From NCBI RefSeq assembly GCF_025989185.1, contig NZ_JAPDNT010000006.1, forward strand, positions 124,001 through 188,000: a stretch of 64,000 bases of DNA, written 5' to 3'. A program made the translations under genes and the position numbers. The number at the start of each line of letters is the position of its first letter. Position 1 is the stretch's first letter. The notes beneath the pieces were generated by a model. The model was not told the origin of the DNA and did not search any database. It worked only from the letters and a program-made list of their open reading frames with translations. Below are positions 25,557 to 35,266 of this stretch, one piece after another. The stretch comes from Limobrevibacterium gyesilva (GTDB lineage: Bacteria; Pseudomonadota; Alphaproteobacteria; Acetobacterales; Acetobacteraceae).

Positions 25557-27043
25557 ATGTCCCTCCGCCATGCCCTTGCCGCCGCCATCCTGCTTGTGAC
25601 AACGCCGGCCTGGGCGAACCGCGACGTCTTCGTTGTCGATACGGTGGGCAGCCCGGCCTCGCTCGACCCGCAGGTGCAGTGGGACCCGGACAGCTATTTC
25701 GTCTACCGCAACGTGTTCGACAACCTGGTCACTCGCGACCAGTCCGGCAAGATCGTGCCACAGGTCGCGACCGCATGGTCGTACCAGTCCGACACGGCGA
25801 TCACCTTCAAGATCCGCGACGGCATCACCTTCCATGACGGCACGAAGCTGACGCCCGAGGACGTGGTGTTCAGCTCCGGCGCATCACCGACCCGGCCTTC
25901 AAAAGCCCGCAGCTCAGCCAGTTCGACACCATCACCGCCGCAGAGGTCACTGGCCCGAACGAAGTCCGCCTGACCACGAAGCGCGCCTATCCGGTGCTGC
26001 TGGCGCAGCTCACCAAGCTGTCCATCGTGCCGAAGGCGGCGGTCGAGAAGCTCGGCAACGAAGCCTTCAACCAGGCCCCCGTCGGCAGCGGCCCGTATCG
26101 CCTGACCGGCTTCACCCGCGGCGTGAAAGCCGAGTTGGCGGCGGTCCCGGACTATTGGCGCGGCACCCCGCCGTTCCCGCGCGTCGAGTTCCGGCCGGTG
26201 CCGGACGAGAGCACCCGGCTGGCCAACCTGCGCAGCGGCCGTTCCGACATCACCCGCATCCTGCTGACCGACGACGCCGATGCACTGAAGTCCGAACGCC
26301 AGATCAAGGTGCTGTGGACGCCGGTCGAGCGCGTGGCGATGATCGCGCTGAACGCCCTGGTGGGGCCGACCAAGGACAAGCGCGTGCGCGAGGCCATCGC
26401 GCACGCCATCGATCGCGACCTGATCGTGGAAGCCCTGCTGAAAGGCTACGGCAAATCCGTCGACCAGATGATGCCGCCCTCCAATTTCGGCTGGATCGAC
26501 GGCCTGCCCGGCTACAAATACGATCCTGCCCGCGCCCGTGCCCTGCTGAAGGAAGCCGGCATCGCGCCCGGCACCAAGGTGACCTTCCCCACCGCCCCCA
26601 GCTTCGACCAGCGGGTGGTGCAGGCCATCCACCAGATGCTCGGCGACATCGGCCTCGATGCCCAGATCGGCATGGTCGATATCGGCACCTATCTGCGCCT
26701 GCGCCAGGGGCGGCCCGAAGAGGCCGGCGAGGTGAGCTTCTTCCGCTGGTCCTGCGGCTGCCAGGACGCCGACGGGGTGCTGTTCCCGCTGTTCCACAGC
26801 AGCAGCCAGTGGTCGAAATACACCAACCCGGCGCTGGACGCGCAAATCGAGGCCGGCCGTGACACGCTCGACGAGAAATCCCGCCTGGACCACTACCGCC
26901 GCGCCCTGACCATCATCCACGACGACGTCGCCGCGGTGCCGCTCTACCAGGACGTGATGATGTTCGCCGCGCGCAAGGAAGTGAAATGGCAGCCGACCGC
27001 CAACGAGGCGTTCTTCCTGATGGACATGTCCTGGGCGCCGTGA
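25557..27043 (+). pseudogene. family-5 ABC substrate-binding protein with a frameshift
   Basis: Two adjacent reading frames together make one SBP_bac_5 protein of about 495 aa. Frame one starts at ATG 25557 (GAGG 7 bases upstream) with a signal peptide ending PAWA and runs to ITFHDGTKLTPEDVVFS. The family expects this to continue LRRITDPAF. That continuation exists in the other frame immediately after about 25873, where one C appears missing in a short CAGC-TCC stretch. The rest is intact to the TGA at 27041. This is a one-base deletion or a sequencing error; otherwise codons and length look normal. It would be an orphan binding protein like its downstream neighbour. Confidence 0.8.
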
Positions 27044-27071
27044 CGAGGCGCGGAACGCCCGGGGCGCCTGC

Positions 27072-28643
27072 CTAAGGCACCGGCCGGAAGCTCGCGGCGA
27101 AGGTGCGTTCGTCCGTGCGCGGTTCGATGGCGATGCCTTTGCGGGCGGCCCAGGTGGTGGCCTGGAAGTGCAAGGGGATGATCGCTTCCGTCGTCACCGC
27201 GAGATGTGCGGCCTTGCGCAGCAGGTCCAGCCTCGCCTGGTCGTCGACGGTGGCCAGCGCCCTGGTCAGGTAATCATCCACCTGCGGGTTGCAGTAGTGG
27301 CTCCAGTTATAGAGTCCGCCGCCGCTTTTCGGGTTCTGGCAGGCGATGATGGCGCGCAGGATCGAGCTGGATTCCCCGGTCTGCGAGCCGAAGCCGATCA
27401 GCCCGAACGAGAACTCGCCCTTGGCGCCGCGCGACGCATAGGACGCCATCGGAATCGTCTCCACCTTGGCGGCGATGCCGATGCGGGTGAGCATCTGGGC
27501 GACGGCCTGCACGATCTGCGCGTCGTTCACCAGGCGGTCGTTCGGGCCGTGGATGGTGAGGGCGAATCCGTCGGGATAGCCGGCCTCGGCCAGGAGCCGC
27601 TTCGCTCCCTCGGGGTCGAACTTCACCACGGTCAGCGTGGGGTCGTAGCCGAACAGCGTTTCCGGCACGAGGTTGTTGGTGGGATAGCCCAGCCCTGCCA
27701 TCACCCGGTCGGCGATCGCCTCGCGGTTGATCGCCATCGACATGGCGCGCCGCACCCGCTCGTCGGCCAGCGGGTTCTTCGCAAGCTTGCCGCCATCCCT
27801 GGCGGTGACCTGCGGCGTGTCGGCGCGGCCGGAATCGACATAGAAATAGACCAGCCGCCCCGACACTTTCTGCGCGTAGACCAGCTTCGGGTTCGCCTTG
27901 ACCTGGGCGAGGTCGGCGGTCGGCACGCCCTCGATCGCGTCCACGTCGCCGGACAGCAGGGCGGCGAGACGCGAGGCGTTGTTGGGAATGAAGCGCACGC
28001 TCACATGGTCCCAGGCCGGGCCCGTGCCCCAGGCGGTGTCGTTGCGCGCGAGCTCGACCCGGTCATCGCGCTGGAACGAGACGAAGCGATAGGGGCCGGT
28101 GCCGACCATGCCCTTGCCGCGCGCAAAATCCTCGGCGGCCAGCCCCTCGGTCGCCTTGCGGTTGAGGATATAGATCACGCTGAGGTCGCTCAGCAGCAGC
28201 GGATAGGGCCCGTTGGTGGTGATGCGCAGCGTGGTCGCGTCCACCGCGGTCTTGGTGGCGATGGAGCGGGTGTAGATGCCGAATCCCGCGGGGCTGTTCA
28301 CCAGGGTCGCCGGCCGGTCCAGCGACCAGATCACGTCGTCGGCGGTCAGCTTGGTGCCGTCATGGAAGCGCACGTCCTTGCGCAGGCGGAATTCCCAGGT
28401 GCGGTCGTCGATCACGCGCCAGGATTCGGCGAGCCACGGCATCAGCCGGCTGTCCGCGTCCATGCGCACCAGCGTATCGAACATGTTCTGCGCCACGTTC
28501 AGGTTGGCGCCGAGATTGTGGAATTGCGGGTCCATCGCGCTGGGGGAGGAGCTCAGCGCCAGCTTCAGGTCGGCGGCCTGTGCCGGCACGGCAAGGGCGA
28601 GTGCCGCCATTGCGCCGAGCATGGCCTTAAAATGAAATCGCAT
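27072..28643 (-). CDS. peptide ABC transporter substrate-binding protein (family 5), orphan
   Basis: A 523-aa periplasmic binding protein. Signal peptide to about residue 22 (VPAQA before ADLKLALSS). Family marks are AMDPQFHNLGANLNVAQNMFDTL, RLRKDVRFHDGTKLTADDVIWSLDR and GTGPYRFVSFQRDDRVELARN. Start ATG 28643 follows a G-rich ribosome site; an in-frame start at 28700 is less likely. It is convergent with the frameshifted binding-protein gene, and no permease is adjacent. Confidence 0.88.
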   Translation of the reverse strand: MRFHFKAMLGAMAALALAVPAQAADLKLALSSSPSAMDPQFHNLGANLNVAQNMFDTLVRMDADSRLMPWLAESWRVIDDRTWEFRLRKDVRFHDGTKLTADDVIWSLDRPATLVNSPAGFGIYTRSIATKTAVDATTLRITTNGPYPLLLSDLSVIYILNRKATEGLAAEDFARGKGMVGTGPYRFVSFQRDDRVELARNDTAWGTGPAWDHVSVRFIPNNASRLAALLSGDVDAIEGVPTADLAQVKANPKLVYAQKVSGRLVYFYVDSGRADTPQVTARDGGKLAKNPLADERVRRAMSMAINREAIADRVMAGLGYPTNNLVPETLFGYDPTLTVVKFDPEGAKRLLAEAGYPDGFALTIHGPNDRLVNDAQIVQAVAQMLTRIGIAAKVETIPMASYASRGAKGEFSFGLIGFGSQTGESSSILRAIIACQNPKSGGGLYNWSHYCNPQVDDYLTRALATVDDQARLDLLRKAAHLAVTTEAIIPLHFQATTWAARKGIAIEPRTDERTFAASFRPVP

Positions 28644-28712
28644 CGCCTTCCCCCTCGCCTCGTTGCCGCGGATATTCCGTCGGCGTCCCGGGCGAGTCAA
28701 AGAATGCCGGGG

Positions 28713-29051
28713 TCAGATCCTCCCAGGGAGTTGCGCGCAATCGGCGCCGCATTGATAGGTCCAGGCATGCGCGTCGGCCCGGCGCCACGGTGCCGCCAGC
28801 ACCGGCGGGGGGTTCGTCTGCCACATGGAGGCGTCAACGCGCTGCCACGCCGCTGCCAGGGTGGCGTTGCCCAGATGGTGGGCATCCAGCACCACCAGCG
28901 CCGACGCGTCGCCCGATGCCGCGCCATCTGCCATCGGCATCGCCACACTGTACAGGTCCGTCGGCTTGGCGCCGGCGCCGGTCGCCCCCAAAATGGTTGC
29001 CAACCCCATGGCCACGCCGATGCCGGCGCGGACTATTTGATGGTGATGCAT
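28713..29051 (-). CDS. small exported protein of unknown function
   Basis: A 112-aa protein I do not recognise. The N-terminus has a plausible signal peptide (about residues 8-29, ending GAGA before KPTDLYS). The mature part is short, with MADGAASGDASAL, several Trp residues (AAWQR, MWQTN, APWRR, HAWTYQ) and two Cys near the C-terminus (CGADC) that could form a disulfide. It lies upstream of the orphan binding-protein gene on the same strand, 69 bases away. A G-rich stretch precedes the chosen ATG. Confidence 0.55.
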   Translation of the reverse strand: MHHHQIVRAGIGVAMGLATILGATGAGAKPTDLYSVAMPMADGAASGDASALVVLDAHHLGNATLAAAWQRVDASMWQTNPPPVLAAPWRRADAHAWTYQCGADCAQLPGRI

Positions 29052-29182
29052 CGCTCGCCCCCTTTCATTCCCCACTCCGTTCGTTCCGGAGATCGTGACA
29101 TAAGCCGCCGTGGCCGTGTCAAAGCCTTGCTGTTGACCTTGCGGCGTGGCCGGGGTTGCATGCGGGGTAACTCAGGCGGGGA

Positions 29183-30355
29183 ATGACGATGGGACTGATC
29201 CGGCACGACATCGAGGTTCTGGAGGACAGCCCGATCGTCGATGTCTGGCGCATGGGCTACGGCAAGTCCGAGGTGATCGGCATGTTCGCCGGCGAGCCCG
29301 ACGTGCCCACGCCCGACTTCATCTGCCAGGCCGCGAGCCGGGCCCTGTCCGAGGGCAAGACCTTCTACACCCCGAACCGCGGCATCCCGGCGCTGCGCGA
29401 GGCGCTGATCGCCTACAACAAGCGCATCTACGGCGTGGACATCCCGGACCGCCGCATCGCGCTCACGCCGTCCGGCATGAACGCGGTGATGCTGGTGGCG
29501 CAGGGCATGGTGAAGCCCGGGGACAACGTGGTGACGATCACCCCGTCCTGGCCGAACATCATGCGGGCCATGCAGATCTGCGGCGCCGAGGTGCGCGAGG
29601 TGGCGATGACCTCGGGCAATGACGGCTGGTCGCTCGACCTCGACGCCGTGTTCGCCGCCTGCGACGACAAGACGAAAGTGATCTACACCGCCTCGCCCGG
29701 TAACCCGACGGGCTGGATGATCGAGCGCGGGCAGGCCGAGGCGATGCTGGCCTTCGCCCGCAAGCGCAACATCGCCATCCTGTCCGACGAGGTCTATCAC
29801 CGCCTGGTCTATGACCGGCCGGTGGCGTTCAGCTTCCTCGACATCGCCGGGCCGAACGACCCGGTGTTCGTGGTCAACAGCTTCTCCAAGGCCTGGGCGA
29901 TGACCGGCTGGCGGCTCGGCTGGGTGATCTATCCCGAGGGTTGCGTCGACGCGTTCGAGAAGCTGATCCAGTTCAACACCTCCGGCGCCCCGGAGTTCCT
30001 GCAACACGGCGCCATCGCCGCCCTGCGCGACGGCGAGGATTTCGTGAAGTTCTTCGCCGAGCGCTGCCGCATGGGGCGCGAGGTGGTGAACGCCCGACTG
30101 GCCCGCATGCCGCGCGTGCGCAACGTGCCGAACCAGGGCAGCTTCTACGCCATGTTCGAAGTGGACGGCGTGACCGACACGCTGGCCTTCTGCAAGCGCG
30201 CGGTCACCGAGGCGCAGATCGGCATGGCGCCGGGCATCGCCTTCGGCAAGGGCGCGGAACGCCATATCCGCCTGTGCTACGCCAAGAGCACCGAATTGCT
30301 GACCGAGGCGATGGACCGCCTGGAAGCCTTCGTCGCCACCTATCAGGAAGGCTGA
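29183..30355 (+). CDS. pyridoxal-phosphate aminotransferase, class I/II
   Basis: A 390-aa fold-type I PLP enzyme. The PLP lysine is in VNSFSKAWAMTGWRLGW (about residue 238). Other class I marks are SPGNPTGWMI, ILSDEVYHRLVYD and the C-terminal arginine region RHIRLCYAKS. It resembles the aspartate/aromatic aminotransferase branch; the amino donor is not determinable. ATG 29183 was chosen; ATG 29189 is equally possible. It overlaps the downstream deacetylase start (TGATG), so the two products probably act on the same compound series. Confidence 0.88.
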   Translation: MTMGLIRHDIEVLEDSPIVDVWRMGYGKSEVIGMFAGEPDVPTPDFICQAASRALSEGKTFYTPNRGIPALREALIAYNKRIYGVDIPDRRIALTPSGMNAVMLVAQGMVKPGDNVVTITPSWPNIMRAMQICGAEVREVAMTSGNDGWSLDLDAVFAACDDKTKVIYTASPGNPTGWMIERGQAEAMLAFARKRNIAILSDEVYHRLVYDRPVAFSFLDIAGPNDPVFVVNSFSKAWAMTGWRLGWVIYPEGCVDAFEKLIQFNTSGAPEFLQHGAIAALRDGEDFVKFFAERCRMGREVVNARLARMPRVRNVPNQGSFYAMFEVDGVTDTLAFCKRAVTEAQIGMAPGIAFGKGAERHIRLCYAKSTELLTEAMDRLEAFVATYQEG

Positions 30356-31509
30356 TGCAGCCCGATCCGCGCACGCTGGCGTGCCTCGAGCGGCTGATCG
30401 GCTTCGACACGGTCAGCCGCAACTCCAACCTCGACTGCATCGACTGGGCGCGAGCGCACATGGAAGCGCATGGCGCGCGCACGCGGATGGTCTGGAACGC
30501 CGACCGCACCAAGGCGAACATGCTGGCCACGTTCGGCGAGGGTCCCGGCGGCATGGTCCTGTCCGGCCATGTCGACGTGGTGCCGGTGGACGGCCAGGAC
30601 TGGAGCAGCGACCCGTTCACCGCCACCGTCCGCGACGGCCGCGTCTATGGCCGTGGCGCCTGCGACATGAAGGGCTTCGATGCGGTGGTGCTCGGCCATG
30701 TGCCGGACTACGCCGCCGCGAAGCTGAAGCAGCCGATCCATGTGGCGCTCACCTATGACGAGGAGCTGGGCTGCCTGGGCATCCCGCATCTGATTTCCGC
30801 CATGCGTGCCTGGGACATCCGCCCAACCGGCTGCATCGTCGGCGAGCCGACCTCGATGCGCCTGGTGTCCGCGCACAAGGGCGGCCGGGTGTTCCGCTGC
30901 CGGGTGACGGGCAAGGCCGCGCATTCCTCGCTGACGCACACGGCGGTGAATGCCATCGAATACGCGGCCCGCATCATCGCCCGCATCCAGGACATCAGCG
31001 ATCGCGAGCGCGAGAGCGGGTTGCGCGCCGCCGGCTTCGACGTGCCGTTCACCACCATCTCGACCAACCTGATCTCCGGCGGCAACGGCCCCAACATCGT
31101 GCCGGCGCTGGCGGAGTTCGTGTTCGACTACCGCTACGTCCCCGGCTTCGACCCCGACTCGATCATCACCGAGCTTAGGGAGCTGGCGGCGGCGCTGACC
31201 GCCCGCATGCAGGCGATCGACCCCGGCACCGGCATCGAATTCATCCCGATCAACGCCATCCCCGCCCTCGCACCCGACGAGGACACCGAGGTGTTCCGCA
31301 TGGCGCTCGACCTGGTCGTCGACAAAAGCGTGGAAAAGGTCGCCTACGGCACCGAGGCCAGCTTCTTCCAGCAATACGGCGTGCCCAGCATCGTCTGCGG
31401 CCCCGGCAGCATCGCGCAGGCCCACAAGGCCGACGAATACGTGGAATTGGACCAGCTGGCCGCCTGCGACCGCTTCATCGCAAGCGTGGTGCGACGGCTT
31501 TCGGCATAG
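30355..31509 (+). CDS. acetylornithine deacetylase (ArgE-like), M20 family
   Basis: A 384-aa M20 metallohydrolase closest in look to ArgE. Metal ligands are visible in LSGHVDVVPVDGQDW, YGRGACDMKG, TYDEELGCLG and the C-terminal AQAHKADEYVE. GKAAHSSLTHTAVNAIEYAARII is the dimerisation-domain signature of ArgE relatives. It may remove acetyl from N-acetylornithine or another N-acyl amino acid. Translationally coupled to the aminotransferase and followed after 14 bases by an MFS transporter, which favours a catabolic uptake unit over arginine biosynthesis. Confidence 0.85.
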   Translation: MQPDPRTLACLERLIGFDTVSRNSNLDCIDWARAHMEAHGARTRMVWNADRTKANMLATFGEGPGGMVLSGHVDVVPVDGQDWSSDPFTATVRDGRVYGRGACDMKGFDAVVLGHVPDYAAAKLKQPIHVALTYDEELGCLGIPHLISAMRAWDIRPTGCIVGEPTSMRLVSAHKGGRVFRCRVTGKAAHSSLTHTAVNAIEYAARIIARIQDISDRERESGLRAAGFDVPFTTISTNLISGGNGPNIVPALAEFVFDYRYVPGFDPDSIITELRELAAALTARMQAIDPGTGIEFIPINAIPALAPDEDTEVFRMALDLVVDKSVEKVAYGTEASFFQQYGVPSIVCGPGSIAQAHKADEYVELDQLAACDRFIASVVRRLSA

Positions 31510-31523
31510 ACGGACCGGCACGG

Positions 31524-32777
31524 GTGAATCCAGGAATGATCACGGCAGGCAGCGTGGAAACCCGCGCCTCCTGGACCGCTGCCCTCGCCGCCCTCGCGAT
31601 CCTGTCGGTGACCTATGGCGCGCCGCTGGTGCTGGTGGTGGCGCTGAAGCCGATCGCGGGCGATCTGGACACGCCCCGCTCGATCCCGGCGCTGGCGAGC
31701 TCGCTGGCCTATTTCGGCACCGGCCTGGGCGGCATTCCCATGGGCTGGGTGGCCGAGCGCGTCGGCATGCGCCGCGTCGTCGTGTTCGGCGCGTTGTGTG
31801 TGGCCGCGGGCATGCTGGTGTCCACCCAGGGCGGCGTGTGGGGGCTGTATGTCGGGCATGGGCTGCTGATCGGGCTGCTGGGCAACGGCAGCTTCAACGC
31901 GCCGATGATGACCTATGTCACCCGCTGGTTCGATCGGCGCCGCGGCACCGCGTTGGCGCTCATCACCAGCGGCCAGTACATCGCCGGGGCGGTCTGGCCC
32001 ACGGTTTTCGAGCGCGGCATCGAGCATTTCGGCTGGCGCTGGACCATGCTGGGCTTCGGTGCGCTGGAGGTGCTGCTGGTGCTGCCGGTGGCGTTGCTGT
32101 TCCTGAGCCCGCCCCCGCCGGCGCCGGCCGCCGGCAGCTATGGCGCCGGCCCGCTGCCCGGACGGCGCGTCCTCGGCTGGCCGCCGAACCTGGTGCTGGG
32201 GCTGATGTCGCTCGCGGTGTTCCTGTGTTGCGTGCCCATGGCCCTGCCCGCCGCGCACCTGGTGTCGTTCTGCACCGATCTCGGCTTCAGCGCGGCGCAT
32301 GGCGCGGCCATGCTGTCGGTGCTGCTGGCCTGCGCCTTCGTCAGCCGGCAGTTCTGGGGCTGGATCGCCGACCGCATCGGCGGGCTGCGCTCGGTGCTGA
32401 TCGGCTCGACCTTCCAGGCGGTCGCGCTGGCCTGCTTCCTGGCCACCCAGGACGAGATCGGCCTGTTCACCGTCGCCGCCGCCTTCGGCCTCGGTTTCTC
32501 CGGCATCGTGCCGGCCTATGTGCTGGGCGTGCGCGAGCTGTTCCCGGCCAGCGAGGCCGGCTGGCGGGTGCCGGTGCTGCTGTTCTTCGGCCTCGCGGGC
32601 ATGGCCGTCGGCGGCTGGATGGGCGGCGCGATCTACGACCATTTCGGCAACTACGCGCCGGCGTTCGTCGCCGGCGTGGCCTTCAATGTCGTCAACCTCG
32701 TGGTGGTCGGCACGCTGGTGGCCCGCCGGCGGCCACTGTGGCCGCGTCGCGCGGACCGGGTCCTGGTCGGGGCGTGA
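31524..32777 (+). CDS. MFS transporter
   Basis: A 417-aa major facilitator with about 12 membrane helices in two halves of six. The MFS motif between helices 2 and 3 appears as GWVAERVGMRRVVVFG (about residues 75-90), and its second-half counterpart as GWIADRIGGLRSVLIG. A Pro-rich linker (SPPPPAPAAG) separates the halves. GTG 31524 was taken as start; ATG 31536 is an alternative that drops four residues. Likely carries the substrate of the aminotransferase/deacetylase pair, by context only. Confidence 0.85.
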   Translation: MNPGMITAGSVETRASWTAALAALAILSVTYGAPLVLVVALKPIAGDLDTPRSIPALASSLAYFGTGLGGIPMGWVAERVGMRRVVVFGALCVAAGMLVSTQGGVWGLYVGHGLLIGLLGNGSFNAPMMTYVTRWFDRRRGTALALITSGQYIAGAVWPTVFERGIEHFGWRWTMLGFGALEVLLVLPVALLFLSPPPPAPAAGSYGAGPLPGRRVLGWPPNLVLGLMSLAVFLCCVPMALPAAHLVSFCTDLGFSAAHGAAMLSVLLACAFVSRQFWGWIADRIGGLRSVLIGSTFQAVALACFLATQDEIGLFTVAAAFGLGFSGIVPAYVLGVRELFPASEAGWRVPVLLFFGLAGMAVGGWMGGAIYDHFGNYAPAFVAGVAFNVVNLVVVGTLVARRRPLWPRRADRVLVGA

Positions 32778-32888
32778 CGGACGCCAGGGCCGGTTGATTC
32801 GTTCCTGGATCGGTGTGAGAGTGGCTTCTCATTGATCCTGCAACGATAGCTCCCGGGGGCCGTCATTCCCTGCAACCCGAGCCGGCCT

Positions 32889-33230
32889 TTGCCCGCCCTG
32901 ATCCCGTCCGCCCTGATCCTGCTGGCGTTCGGCGCGGCCTGCACGCCACGGCCGGTCCAGCCCTTCGCCATGTCCCGCCCGGACGACGATGCGCTGGCTT
33001 GCGCGCAGTTGCAGCAGCAGATCGAGGAGAACGCGACCGCCGCGGCCGCATACGCCAAGGCGGACGCGCAACTCGAGAACACCAACATCGCGGCAGGCAT
33101 TGCGTCCGGGGTGATCGGATTTCCGGCGCTGCTGGCAATGGACCTGTCGCGCGAGGAGCAGATCAAGCTGCGGTCGCTGCAGGACCGGAATCAACGACTG
33201 ACTTTCCTGAAGGACCAGAAACGATGCTGA
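32889..33230 (+). CDS. small putative lipoprotein of unknown function
   Basis: A 113-aa protein not recognised by family. It starts at TTG 32889, since no ATG or GTG precedes the hydrophobic segment ALIPSALILLAFGAAC; Cys18 could be lipidated although the lipobox is weak. The middle is helical and rich in Gln, Ala and Lys (CAQLQQQIEENATAAAAYAKADAQLENTNIAAGIASG), ending in a charged tail (LRSLQDRNQRLTFLKDQKRC). A coiled-coil-like envelope protein is plausible. Its last 7 bases overlap the next lipoprotein gene. Confidence 0.6.
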   Translation: MPALIPSALILLAFGAACTPRPVQPFAMSRPDDDALACAQLQQQIEENATAAAAYAKADAQLENTNIAAGIASGVIGFPALLAMDLSREEQIKLRSLQDRNQRLTFLKDQKRC

Positions 33231-33802
33231 CTCTCGCGACCCTGCGGACCCTGCCGCGCCGGCTCTCCCGCTTGTCGGGACGTGTCCTGGCGCTGGGCGG
33301 GCTCGCGTTGCTGGCGGCCTGCGCCACGCCGGCGGAGCCCGGGCGCATGACGCTCACCCCGGCGCAGGACGCCAAGCCCTTCGCGCCGCAGCTTGCCACC
33401 GCCATGTGCGTGCGCGACGTGACCGGTGGATCAACGACCAACCCGCTGTGGGTGTCCCAGGTCGGCAACGACGAGTTCAAGGAGGCGCTGCAGTCCACGC
33501 TGCGCAACTACGGGGTGCTGGCCGACGCCAATCCGTGCAGATACCCGATCGACGTCAACCTGCTCGGGCTGTCGCAGCCGATCATGGGATTCGACGCGGA
33601 AGTCACCTCGCACGTGAACTACAAGGTGATGAACCCGGCCAACGAGCCGCTCCTGCTTGAGACGATTTCCGCCTCGTACACAGCGAACTTCTCCGAGCAC
33701 CCGATCGGCGTCGTCCGGCTCAAGCGGGCCAATGAAGGCTCGATCCGCGAGAACATCACGAAGTTCCTGCAACGGCTGCGCGAGACGCCGCCGAAGGCAT
33801 AG
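33224..33802 (+). CDS. putative outer-membrane lipoprotein of unknown function
   Basis: A 192-aa protein with a basic N-terminus, a hydrophobic core (LALGGLALLAAC) and a good lipobox LLAAC, giving lipidation at about Cys32. The mature part contains CVRDVTGGSTTNPLW and EFKEALQSTLRNYGVL, then NVNYKV-like beta segments; such proteins are sometimes listed as UPF/DUF lipoproteins related to secretin partners. No family name can be assigned with certainty. It overlaps the preceding lipoprotein gene, so the two are probably translated together and located in the same compartment. Confidence 0.7.
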   Translation: MLTLATLRTLPRRLSRLSGRVLALGGLALLAACATPAEPGRMTLTPAQDAKPFAPQLATAMCVRDVTGGSTTNPLWVSQVGNDEFKEALQSTLRNYGVLADANPCRYPIDVNLLGLSQPIMGFDAEVTSHVNYKVMNPANEPLLLETISASYTANFSEHPIGVVRLKRANEGSIRENITKFLQRLRETPPKA

Positions 33803-33848
33803 CGACGGATCTGGTCGCGGTACGGGGAACAGCCCCGTACCGTGCCCC

Positions 33849-35138
33849 TCACCCGATCTTCGCCAGCGCCTGCGTCAGGTCAGCCACGATGTCGTCCACG
33901 TGCTCGATGCCCACGGACATCCGAATCGTGGCGTCCGAGATGCCCAGGCGCTCGCGGGTTTCCCGCGGCACGCCGGAATGCACGGTGCTGCTGGGATGGC
34001 AGACCAGCGACTCGGTGCCGCCGAGGCTGACCGCGAGCTTGAACACCTGCAGCGCGTTCAGCACCGCGAAGGCCTCGGCCTCGCCGCCCTTCACGTCAAA
34101 CGAGAACGTGGTGCCGGCGCCCGTGCATTGCCGCTCGAAGACCGCCCGCGCCGGGTCATCCTTGGGCAGCAACGCGGGATAGTAGACGCGCGCCACGTTG
34201 GGGTGCGCCGCCAGGAACCGCGTCACGATCTCGGCGTTGCGGCAGGCGGCGTTCATGCGCAGCGACAGCGTTTCCAGCGAGCGCGACAGCATCCAGGCGG
34301 AATGCGGGTCGAGCTGCGTGCCGATCGCCCCGCGCAACAGCCGGATCGCCTGTATGCGCGCGCGGCTGCCCACCGCCGCGCCGGCAACCAGGTCCGAGTG
34401 GCCGCCGACATACTTGGTCAGCGAATACACCACGATATCGACGCCGTGCCGCAGCGGCTTCTGGAAGATCGGCCCCAGCAGGGTGTTGTCGCACACGATC
34501 AACGGCCGCACCCCGTCCTGGCGCGCCGCGATCTCGTCGGCGATCACGCGCAGCTGCGCCAGATCGACCAGGGTGTTCAGCGGGTTCGACGGCGATTCCA
34601 CGAGGATGACGGAGATGCGCCCCTTCGCCAGCGCCGCATCGGCGGCCGCGCGCACCACCTTGCCGTCGATGCCGTCCGCGAAGCCCTCGGAGCCGACGCC
34701 GAACGGGTGCAGCGTGCGCGCCAGCAGCGTCTCGGTGCCGCCATAGAGCGGCTGGCTGTGCAGCACCACGTCGCCCGGCCGCACCAGGGTGAGAAGCGTG
34801 GTGGCGATGGCGGACATGCCGCTGGAGAAGATGACGGCGGTCTCCGCCCCTTCGTACACCGCCAGCCGGTCCTCGACGATTTCGCTGTTGGGGTGGTTGA
34901 AGCGCGAGTAGACCAGCCCGCCTTCGTCGCCCGCGGGCGGCGTGCGGCGGCCGGCGGTGTAGTCGAAGAAGTCGCGGCCTTCCTCGGCGCTGCGGAACAC
35001 GAAGGTGGACGTCAGGAACACCGGCGGCTTCACCGCGCCCTCGGACAAGGCGGGGTCGTAGCCGTAGCCGAGCATGAGCGTTTCCGGATGCAGCAGATGG
35101 TTGCCGATCCGGTCCTTGCGATAGCGCGATGCCGCCAT
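33849..35138 (-). CDS. cystathionine gamma-synthase / methionine gamma-lyase family enzyme
   Basis: A 429-aa PLP enzyme of the trans-sulfuration family. The PLP lysine is in [17 protein letters not shown] (about residue 235), with [23 protein letters not shown] and [12 protein letters not shown] upstream and [20 protein letters not shown] near the C-terminus. CAGGAGG lies 6 bases before the ATG at 35138. It is divergent from an Lrp-family regulator gene, the arrangement known for methionine gamma-lyase with its MdeR regulator, so degradation of methionine or a related thiol amino acid to a 2-oxo acid is the favoured role. Cystathionine gamma-lyase or synthase activity cannot be excluded. Confidence 0.85.
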   Translation of the reverse strand: MAASRYRKDRIGNHLLHPETLMLGYGYDPALSEGAVKPPVFLTSTFVFRSAEEGRDFFDYTAGRRTPPAGDEGGLVYSRFNHPNSEIVEDRLAVYEGAETAVIFSSGMSAIATTLLTLVRPGDVVLHSQPLYGGTETLLARTLHPFGVGSEGFADGIDGKVVRAAADAALAKGRISVILVESPSNPLNTLVDLAQLRVIADEIAARQDGVRPLIVCDNTLLGPIFQKPLRHGVDIVVYSLTKYVGGHSDLVAGAAVGSRARIQAIRLLRGAIGTQLDPHSAWMLSRSLETLSLRMNAACRNAEIVTRFLAAHPNVARVYYPALLPKDDPARAVFERQCTGAGTTFSFDVKGGEAEAFAVLNALQVFKLAVSLGGTESLVCHPSSTVHSGVPRETRERLGISDATIRMSVGIEHVDDIVADLTQALAKIG

Positions 35139-35224
35139 GGAAGCCTCCTGTGGACGCGGCCGCAGGATAGACGGGGAATCCCGGCAGGGTTCGCCTGAAT
35201 TGGCGACAGGCCCGCGCAAGAAGG

Positions 35225-35266
35225 GCATGATCTGCCTGGATTACGCATTCTGAAGGCAGATCATGC
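35225..35266. promoter_or_regulatory. 13-bp inverted repeat around the lrp-family start codon
   Basis: Perfect arms GCATGATCTGCCT (35225-35237) and AGGCAGATCATGC (35254-35266) with a 16-base centre. The right arm contains the ATG of the Lrp-type regulator and the left arm lies towards the divergent lyase gene. It is a natural candidate for the regulator's own operator, or for an RNA hairpin hiding its start. Confidence 0.65.

Noticed and set aside
35139-35262. SAM riboswitch upstream of the gamma-lyase gene
   Set aside because: The leader is short, shared with the divergent lrp promoter, and I could not find the paired-stem layout of SAM riboswitch classes. The visible control element is the inverted repeat.
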